This document shows, piece after piece, positions 58,568-64,000 of a stretch of 64,000 nt of DNA (the stretch's first letter is position 1; the number at the start of each line of letters is the position of its first letter). The notes beneath the pieces were generated by a model. It did not search any database. It was not told where the DNA came from and saw nothing but the letters and a program-made list of their open reading frames with translations. This DNA comes from VRUE01 sp963780815 (GTDB lineage: Bacteria > Actinomycetota > Thermoleophilia > Solirubrobacterales > 70-9), in NCBI GenBank assembly GCA_963780815.1, contig CAWADG010000009.1:124001-188000 (forward strand), in the 5' to 3' direction. The translations under genes were made by a program, and so were the position numbers.

Positions 58568-59137
58568 ATGGGAAGGATCGTCGTAACGGAGTTCGTCTCG
58601 CTTGACGGGGTGATCGAGGCTCCCGGCGGAGGCGAGGACTACAAGCACCAGGGCTGGACCTTCGAGATCGGACGCGGCGAGGAGGGCGACAAGTTCAAGC
58701 TCGACGAGACACTCGAGGCAGAGGCTCAACTCCTGGGTCGCGTCACCTACGAAGGCTTTGCCGCCGCCTGGCCGAAGATGACCGACGACATCGGCTTCGC
58801 CGAGAAGTTCAACTCGATGCCCAAGTACGTCTTTTCCTCGACCCTCGAGAAGGCCGAGTGGAACAACTCGACCATCCTCTCCGGCGACTTCGCGGAGGAG
58901 ATCGGGAAGCTCAAGCAGCGGGTGGATGGCGTCATCCTCGTGGCCGGCAGCGCTCAGCTCGTCCAGGGGCTCGTCGAGCACGACCTCGTCGACGAGATAC
59001 GCCTGATGGTCTTCCCGGTCCTGCTCGGCAGCGGCAAGCGTCTCTTCGCCGAGCACCCGGACAAGAAGCCACTGCGCCTGGTCGACTCGAAAACCGTCGG
59101 CGCGGGGGTCGCGGTGCTCACCTACGAACCCGCCTAA
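58568..59137 (+). CDS. Dihydrofolate-reductase-like protein (RibD C-terminal family)
   Basis: 189 residues from MGRIVVTEFVSLDGV at 58568; the frame begins at 58553. Motifs: SLDGVIEAPGG at the start, AQLLGRVTYEGFAAAWP, KYVFSSTLEKAEWNNSTIL, VAGSAQLVQGLVEHDLVDEI, LMVFPVLLGSGKRLF. This is the common YwjB/YyaP-type branch. It would use NADPH to reduce an unknown compound. Ribosome-binding site GAAGGAGG. Confidence 0.93.
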   Translation: MGRIVVTEFVSLDGVIEAPGGGEDYKHQGWTFEIGRGEEGDKFKLDETLEAEAQLLGRVTYEGFAAAWPKMTDDIGFAEKFNSMPKYVFSSTLEKAEWNNSTILSGDFAEEIGKLKQRVDGVILVAGSAQLVQGLVEHDLVDEIRLMVFPVLLGSGKRLFAEHPDKKPLRLVDSKTVGAGVAVLTYEPA

Positions 59138-59164
59138 CCTACGGGTGGGCGGCTCAGGCGATCA

Positions 59165-60487
59165 GTGTCACCACGCGACGCACGACGAAATCATTCCCAC
59201 GAGGGTGGCGACTCGCGCCGGCTTGCGGCGCTCGCCGCTCTCGCGAGCGGGGCAGTCATCGCAGTCCTCACAATCGACGTCGTCGTCACCCAGTTTCCGA
59301 GGGGGTTGATCGTCCTCGGCGGCCTCGTGATTGCATTGGCGGCGGCCTGGTACGGCTTGACCCGCACCGGGGGCGCGAGGCTTCTGGGAGCGGGAATCGT
59401 GTTCCTGGCCGTGGCGGCGATCGTGGCTGTCCTGATTGCCGGCGGCGATCATCTCGGACAGGCCGTCGTGATCGTCATCGGCCTCGGGCTGATGCTTCTC
59501 GCGACGCGAGCGGCCTTCAGGATCCACGTCCCGCTCCACGGGGCGCCTGACCCCACCCGCCCGGTGCTCTTCTACAACCCCAAGTCGGGCGGGGGGAAGG
59601 CCGAAAAGTTCCAATTGGCCGACGAGGCGCGCGCCCGTGGTATCGAGCCGATCGAGCTGAGGCGCGGCACCGACCTCGAGCAGCTCGTGCGCGACGCGGT
59701 CGCCGACGGAGCCGACGCGCTGGCGATGGCCGGCGGCGATGGCTCCCAGGCCGTCGTCGCCATGGTCGCCGCCGAGAAGGACCTGCCCTACGCCTGTATC
59801 CCGGCCGGGACCCGGAACCATTTCGCGCTCGACCTCGGCGTCGATCGCGACGACGTCATCGGCGCCCTCGACGCCTTCCTCAGCGGTCGCGAAAGGCGGG
59901 TCGACCTGGCCGAGGTCAACGGCCGCGTATTCGTCAACAACGTCTCGATCGGCCTCTATGCCGAGGCCGTCCAACGCGAGGGCTATCGGGAGGCGAAGCT
60001 GCGGACCATCCTCGACACCCTGCCGGAGGTGCTGGGGCCCGAGGGGGAAGGGCTGGACCTGCGCTGGACCGGGCCCAGGGGGCATGAGCACTCCTCAGGC
60101 GCCGCGATCCTCGTCTCCAACAACCGCTACCGGCTCGGGCGCGCGGTCGGCTCGGGCACCCGACCGCGGATCGACGACAGGCTGCTGGGGATCACCGTCG
60201 CTTCCTCGCCCGCCGGAGGCAGACATTTGCTCCAGCGTCCCTGGCGCGATTGGTCCGCGCCCGCGTTCGAGGTTGACGCAGACGGACCGATCGCCGCCGG
60301 CATCGACGGCGAGGCCGTGACGCTGGAGGCCCCGCTGCGCTTCAGGATCCTGCCGGCAGCGCTGCGGGTGAGGATCGCGGCCGCACACCCCGGAGCCTCT
60401 CCGTCTGCGGCGATGCCGGAGGGGGCCTGGGGGACCGCGATCGCGCTTGCCCGGATCGCTATCGGGGGCAAGACCCCCGGCGTCTGA
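59165..60487 (+). CDS. Diacylglycerol-kinase-like lipid kinase with membrane N-terminus
   Basis: 440 residues. About three transmembrane helices fill residues 20-115. The kinase catalytic domain has VLFYNPKSGGGKAEKF, then AMAGGDGSQAVVAMVAAEK, CIPAGTRNHFALDLG and FVNNVSIGLYAEAVQ, the set of nucleotide-binding motifs of the DAGK catalytic superfamily. It would phosphorylate a membrane lipid. The GTG start is 28 bases after the RibD-like gene. A PAP2 phosphatase gene follows by 24 bases, a possible kinase/phosphatase pair for the same lipid pool. Confidence 0.9.
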   Translation: MSPRDARRNHSHEGGDSRRLAALAALASGAVIAVLTIDVVVTQFPRGLIVLGGLVIALAAAWYGLTRTGGARLLGAGIVFLAVAAIVAVLIAGGDHLGQAVVIVIGLGLMLLATRAAFRIHVPLHGAPDPTRPVLFYNPKSGGGKAEKFQLADEARARGIEPIELRRGTDLEQLVRDAVADGADALAMAGGDGSQAVVAMVAAEKDLPYACIPAGTRNHFALDLGVDRDDVIGALDAFLSGRERRVDLAEVNGRVFVNNVSIGLYAEAVQREGYREAKLRTILDTLPEVLGPEGEGLDLRWTGPRGHEHSSGAAILVSNNRYRLGRAVGSGTRPRIDDRLLGITVASSPAGGRHLLQRPWRDWSAPAFEVDADGPIAAGIDGEAVTLEAPLRFRILPAALRVRIAAAHPGASPSAAMPEGAWGTAIALARIAIGGKTPGV

Positions 60488-60511
60488 GGCCGGGGCTCAT
60501 ATCATCGCCCG

Positions 60512-61051
60512 ATGCCCGAGTGGCTGAGCGAGGCGAAGGCCATCGACAGCGCCGTCTACGCGGCAATCGCCGCCAGTGAGACCCCGATGCTGGACCTCGC
60601 CATGCGCGGTCTGTCCCGCGCCGCCGACCGTTCCAAGCTCTGGTTCGCCGCCGCGGCCGGGTTGGCCCTTCTCGGCGGCACCGGTGGCCGGCATGCGGCT
60701 CGGCGGGGCCTGATCTCGCTCGGCGTCGCCTCCGGTTTCGCCAACCTCGTCGCCAAGCCGCTGACCAGCCGGCGGCGCCCCGAGCGGAGGGAGGCCGAGG
60801 AGCTCGCGAGCCGCCACGTCCAGATGCCCCGCTCGAGCTCCTTCCCCTCCGGCCACGCCGCGTCCGCATTCGCCTTCGCCACCGGCGCCGCCAACGCGCA
60901 GCCGATGCTCTCGGCGCCGCTGCGAGCCCTGGCGACGCTGGTCGGGTACTCCAGAGTCCACACCGGTGTCCACTATCCGGCGGACGTGCTCGCGGGCGCA
61001 TTCATCGGGGTCAGCGCGGCGGAGCTGACCGGCCGCCTGCTGGACGGCTGA
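60512..61051 (+). CDS. PAP2-superfamily membrane phosphatase
   Basis: 179 residues with a membrane-embedded PAP2 core. The three phosphatase motifs are KPLTSRRRPER, SSSFPSGHAASAFAF (His acid) and YSRVHTGVHYPADVLAGAF (His nucleophile). It would remove phosphate from lipid phosphates or undecaprenyl diphosphate. It lies directly after the lipid-kinase-like gene on the same strand. Confidence 0.93.
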   Translation: MPEWLSEAKAIDSAVYAAIAASETPMLDLAMRGLSRAADRSKLWFAAAAGLALLGGTGGRHAARRGLISLGVASGFANLVAKPLTSRRRPERREAEELASRHVQMPRSSSFPSGHAASAFAFATGAANAQPMLSAPLRALATLVGYSRVHTGVHYPADVLAGAFIGVSAAELTGRLLDG

Positions 61052-61085
61052 GCGTGCGGTCATCCCCTGGGGTAGCTTGATTTCC

Positions 61086-61433
61086 ATGCCGGCACCGCTG
61101 ATCGAGTTTCCCGCCGACGATCCGCAGCGCGCCCTTCGCTTCTGGAGCCGCCTGCTCGGTGTTGAGCTTGCCCCGCGGGAACCCGGCGCCGGGGAGGGCT
61201 GGGAGGCCGGTGAGGACGGCTGGCGGCTCGGCGTGCACGAGCGCGGAGTGGGCCCCGGAGACACTGGGGCCCTTCCCTATTTCACGATCGACGACATGGC
61301 CACCGCGCTCGAGACCGTCCGCGAGCTGGGGGGCTCGATCGTCCACCCGGGCGATCGCTGGGCCATCTGCCGGGACTCCGAGGGAAGCCCGTTCGCGCTG
61401 GCCGCGACGCCGCGACCGGGCGCTACCGATTGA
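61086..61433 (+). CDS. VOC-superfamily protein
   Basis: 115 residues from MPAPLIEFPADDP at 61086. A single VOC module: ADDPQRALRFWSRLLGVEL, YFTIDDMATALETVRELGG and the ending RDSEGSPFALAATP. Function unknown. Its end overlaps by 11 bases with the convergent NmrA-like gene. Confidence 0.85.
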   Translation: MPAPLIEFPADDPQRALRFWSRLLGVELAPREPGAGEGWEAGEDGWRLGVHERGVGPGDTGALPYFTIDDMATALETVRELGGSIVHPGDRWAICRDSEGSPFALAATPRPGATD

Positions 61434-62178
61434 GCCATTCCTCGTAGGTGGGGCCGGCGAGCTTGGCGACCGGGCCCGGGAGGAGGGCACCGCTGGGGTA
61501 GAGGCCTTCGGGGTCATCGGGCCACTCCCCGGCTTCGATCCGCAGGCCGTTGCCGTTCTGGGCGGCGAACAGGCTCGCCGCCTCGACCAGGTTCTCCTCA
61601 CGAGGCCCGGCGACTTCGGAGATCGGGTTCCCGACCGGCGCCGAATCCGCTCCGTCGATGAGATCGGCCAGCGCCTCGGCGACGCTGCGGGCGGCGACGA
61701 GCTGCGTGCGCATCTTCGGCACGTAGCTGACATCGCCCTGGCGAGTCCACTCGATCAGCTCCGCGACGAACTCGTGGAACTGGGCGGCGCGCAGGACTCG
61801 GGCGGGAACCGGGCCCTCGAGATGCGCCCGCTCCTGGATCACCTTGGCGGCGTTGTAGCCGGTGTCGAAATGGTCGGTGCCGATGATCGAGACGACGAGG
61901 ATTCCATCGACACCACGCTCGGCGCCCGCCTGCTGCAGGTTCCGGGCCGAGGCCGTGAAGAACTCGGCCGCCCCTTCGGGCGTCGGGCCGGTTGCGGCAT
62001 CGACGATCAGGTCGACTCCCTCGAGCGCCGCCCCGAGGCCCTCGCCGGAGATCACGTCGACCCCCCCGCTGCGCGAGATCGAAACCACCTCGTGCCCGCG
62101 CTGGCGCAGGATCTCGACGGCGTGGTGGCCGAGGCGGCCGGTCGCGCCGGCGACTGCAATCTTCTTCTCTGCTGCCAT
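61423..62178 (-). CDS. NmrA/SDR-type NAD(P)-binding oxidoreductase
   Basis: 251 residues from MAAEKKIAVAGATGRLGHHA at 62178. The Rossmann glycine motif is GATGRLG at about residues 11-17. VVSIIGTDHFDTGYNAAK is the extended-SDR middle region, with a possible Tyr-Asn-x-x-Lys in place of YxxxK. The rest fits atypical SDR/NmrA-like proteins. It is divergent from an ECF41-type sigma factor, whose partner genes are typically such oxidoreductases. Confidence 0.9.
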   Translation of the reverse strand: MAAEKKIAVAGATGRLGHHAVEILRQRGHEVVSISRSGGVDVISGEGLGAALEGVDLIVDAATGPTPEGAAEFFTASARNLQQAGAERGVDGILVVSIIGTDHFDTGYNAAKVIQERAHLEGPVPARVLRAAQFHEFVAELIEWTRQGDVSYVPKMRTQLVAARSVAEALADLIDGADSAPVGNPISEVAGPREENLVEAASLFAAQNGNGLRIEAGEWPDDPEGLYPSGALLPGPVAKLAGPTYEEWLNR

Positions 62179-62265
62179 GGTTGCTCTCCTTTCAGTCCGG
62201 GTAGCCGCCTCCCTGGGTCGGCCATTTTCTGCGTCTGAAGGTGAGACGGATCGGAGGGCAGTGAT

Positions 62266-63165
62266 GTGACCGGATCGGTACAGCAGGATCTGGCGGTGCG
62301 GTTCGAGCAGAGCCGAGATCGGCTCTGGGCGGTCGCCTTCCGCATGCTCGGGGCCAGCGGCGAAGCGGACGAGGCGGTGCAGGAGAGCTGGTTGCGGCTG
62401 GCCCGCAGCGACGCGGAGGAGATCGAGGACCTGCAGAGCTGGCTCACTACCGTGGTCGCGCGGATCTGTCTCGACATGCTGCGCGCTCGCAAGGCTCGCC
62501 GCGAGGAGCCGCTCGGCCCCCACGTCCCCGACCCGATCGTCAGCCCGATCGAGGGCGGCGATCCCGAGCACGAGGCCGTCGTGGCCGACTCGGTCGGCCT
62601 CGCGATGCTCGGGGTGCTCGAGACCCTCAGCCCCGAGGAGCGCGTCGCCTTCGTTCTGCACGACAGCTTCGCGGTCCCCTTCGAGCAGGTCGCCGACCTG
62701 CTCGGCCGCTCGCCGGTGGCCGCGAGGAAGGCCGCAAGCCGCGCCCGCAAGCGGGTCGAGGCCGAACCGACGGAGCCCGATGTCGGCCTCGAGCGCCAAC
62801 GGGAAGTCGTCGATGCCTTCTTCGCGGCCTCCCGCGAGGGCGACTTCGACGCCCTGGTCGAGGTCCTCGATCCGGAGGTCATCATCCGCGCAGACGGCGG
62901 CCGGGCCCGCCCGTCAGCGAACCACGTGATCCGCGGCGCGGTCGAGGTCGCGAGCCGCGCGATGACCTACGCCAAGCTCTCTCCGTTCGTCCGGCCGGTG
63001 CTCGTCAACGGCGTCGCCGGGGTGCTCGTCGTTCCCGACGGCCGCCCGTTCTCGGTGATGGCCTTCACCGTCGCCGGCGGCAGGGTCGCCGCGATCGACG
63101 TCCTCGCGGACCCGGCTCGCCTCGAGCGGCTCGAGCTTGGCGTCCCGATGACTCAGGGGGACTAG
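62266..63165 (+). CDS. ECF41-type sigma factor with SnoaL-like C-terminal domain
   Basis: 299 residues. Sigma region 2 (FEQSRDRLWAVAFRMLGAS, EADEAVQESWLRLARSD) and region 4 (LSPEERVAFVLHDSFAVPFE, QVADLLGRSPVAARKAASRA) are followed by a NTF2/SnoaL-like domain of about 110 residues. Within it GDFDALVEVLDPEV and PDGRPFSVMAFTVAGG are family hallmarks. The extra domain controls sigma activity in ECF41. The divergent NmrA-like gene is the likely target. A CGTCT/AGACG inverted repeat at 62232-62248 lies in the shared promoter region. Confidence 0.93.
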   Translation: MTGSVQQDLAVRFEQSRDRLWAVAFRMLGASGEADEAVQESWLRLARSDAEEIEDLQSWLTTVVARICLDMLRARKARREEPLGPHVPDPIVSPIEGGDPEHEAVVADSVGLAMLGVLETLSPEERVAFVLHDSFAVPFEQVADLLGRSPVAARKAASRARKRVEAEPTEPDVGLERQREVVDAFFAASREGDFDALVEVLDPEVIIRADGGRARPSANHVIRGAVEVASRAMTYAKLSPFVRPVLVNGVAGVLVVPDGRPFSVMAFTVAGGRVAAIDVLADPARLERLELGVPMTQGD

Positions 63166-63175
63166 CTCGGAGATC

Positions 63176-63910
63176 GTGTTCGACCACGTCTCGATCCGTG
63201 CCGACGATCTCGCCGCGTCGGAGCGCTTCTATCGCACGGTTCTCGGCGCGCTCGGCGTCGAGCCGACGAGCACCGCCGACGATCGGGTCGAGTGGGATGA
63301 GTTCCGCCTGGCCAGCGCCTCTTCCGAGCATCCGCCGACGCGGAACCTGCATGTCGGCTTCGTCGCGCCATCGCGGGAGCGGGTCGATGAGTTCTGGCGG
63401 ACTGGAATCGACGCCGGCTATGAGGACGATGGGCCGCCCGGCGAGCGCCCCCAGTACACGCCCGGCTATTACGGCGCCTTCCTCCGGGATCCGGATGGGA
63501 ACAGCGCCGAGGCGGTGCGGCACGATTTCGTCCGACGGGGGGGCCAGATCGATCACCTCTGGATCGGGGTGCGGGACCTCGATGCGGCGAACTCCTTCTA
63601 CCTCGCGACGATGCGTCACACCGGGCTGCGCGAGGGCCGATACTGGGAGGAGGGGTGCCAGTTCCGTGGTGCCTCGGCGATGTTCTCCCTGGTCGCCGGC
63701 GGAAGACCGGCCACCGAGCACCTCGAGATCGCCTTCCCCGCCCTCGACCGCGAGACCGTCGACCAGTTCCACCGGGAGGCGATTGCGATCGGTTGCAGGG
63801 ACGCCGGTTCGCCCGCCGAGCGGTCGGGACCCGAATCAGGTTGGTACGCGGCGGCGGTGCTGGATCCCGATGGGACGACCGTCCAATCCGTGTTTCGGCA
63901 GAGCCGATGA
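63176..63910 (+). CDS. Two-module VOC protein
   Basis: 244 residues from GTG 63176, with two tandem VOC modules: about 1-118 (DHVSIRADDLAASERFYRTV, GAFLRDPDGNSAEAV) and about 127-244 (DHLWIGVRDLDAANSFYLAT, AAVLDPDGTTVQSVFR). Such proteins fold as one metal-binding unit. Function unknown. It follows the sigma-factor gene by 10 bases and probably shares its transcript. Confidence 0.9.
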   Translation: MFDHVSIRADDLAASERFYRTVLGALGVEPTSTADDRVEWDEFRLASASSEHPPTRNLHVGFVAPSRERVDEFWRTGIDAGYEDDGPPGERPQYTPGYYGAFLRDPDGNSAEAVRHDFVRRGGQIDHLWIGVRDLDAANSFYLATMRHTGLREGRYWEEGCQFRGASAMFSLVAGGRPATEHLEIAFPALDRETVDQFHREAIAIGCRDAGSPAERSGPESGWYAAAVLDPDGTTVQSVFRQSR

Positions 63911-63938
63911 GGTCCGCGCTGAGGGATACTGTCCTGCG

Positions 63939-64000
63939 ATGCGGGCACGTCTCGTCGGACTCTCGGTCTTGCTGACGCTGGTCGCCGCCCCCGACGCCTC
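63939..64000 (+). CDS. Start of an exported protein, cut by the window end
   Basis: ATG 63939 opens a frame reading MRARLVGLSVLLTLVAAPDA, a signal peptide. The rest lies outside the window, so no family can be named. Confidence 0.5.
   Translation, partial: MRARLVGLSVLLTLVAAPDA

Noticed and set aside
61423..62799. Upstream half of the 458-residue minus-strand frame
   Set aside because: Only the part from 62178 matches an NmrA/SDR protein; the rest is antisense to the sigma factor.

Overview
The window looks like chromosomal DNA of a high-GC actinobacterium of the class Thermoleophilia, probably Solirubrobacterales. The evidence is GC-rich codon use throughout, GTG/TTG starts, translationally coupled ATGA gene pairs, and four members of an exported protein family with the lysine-rich KNSVG..KQLK stalk that I associate with that class. 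This assignment rests on recognition of families; no search was run.

Layout. 1-0.88 kb: end of an IolC-type (DUF2090) aldolase. 1.5-5.8 kb: copper/cytochrome-oxidase assembly module I (CtaG, SCO1, DsbA-like, VKOR, a broken YcnI, a small membrane protein). 5.9-9.0 kb: mobile-element graveyard, where a cas1-like gene has been truncated by an IS481-type fragment and split again by a second, intact IS481-type element. 9.1-9.9 kb: c-di-AMP riboswitch ahead of an NlpC/P60-like exported protein. 10.2-14.2 kb: zinc-uptake operon (ZnuA-like lipoprotein, ATPase, two permeases, Fur/Zur regulator) with two apparent frameshifts, divergent from lgt at 14.3 kb. 15.9-19.9 kb: beta-propeller protein, ECF sigma/anti-sigma pair, SRPBCC protein, stalk protein. 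20-25 kb: accessory island with a nucleotidyltransferase-like gene, an IS110/IS1111-type element, an HNH-like gene pair, a zinc-ribbon gene and a complete stand-alone Cas1. 25.1-30.6 kb: copper module II (CtaG, SCO1, YcnI, CopC-CopD, an exported protein, the small membrane protein). 31-43.4 kb: remnants (acyl-CoA ligase, serine recombinase, HNH-associated N-terminus), a short tyrosine recombinase, tRNA 3'-end fragments, small exported proteins and three more stalk-family loci, two of them broken. 43.5-50.4 kb: small regulators, an OafA-type acyltransferase with SGNH domain, an exported esterase and small zinc-ribbon proteins. 50.8-64 kb: mostly ordinary chromosomal genes (glycosidase, DUF1326, two DUF2182 proteins, TetR, ArsR/AHSA1 pair, DUF899, RibD-like reductase, DAG-kinase-like plus PAP2, ECF41-type sigma factor divergent from an NmrA-like oxidoreductase, VOC proteins).

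How the genes work together. The two copper modules duplicate the machinery that delivers copper to cytochrome oxidase: CtaG and SCO1 with YcnI and CopC/CopD as copper handlers, and, in module I only, DsbA/VKOR as a likely thiol-oxidation partner. The zinc operon is probably controlled by its own Fur/Zur protein through a palindrome upstream of znuA.

Most interesting items. (1) Two cas1-like genes with no cas2, no effector genes and no CRISPR array in 64 kb, one intact and one decayed. (2) A dispersed repeat family whose three copies carry three flank modules in the combinations Z-L, L-R and R-Z around a 20-bp core that is flipped relative to every shared flank. (3) Stalk-family genes that seem to swap C-terminal heads, with a relic of the old tail left after one stop codon. 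Several single-base frameshifts beside G/C runs mean that sequencing or assembly error must be excluded before those genes are called dead.
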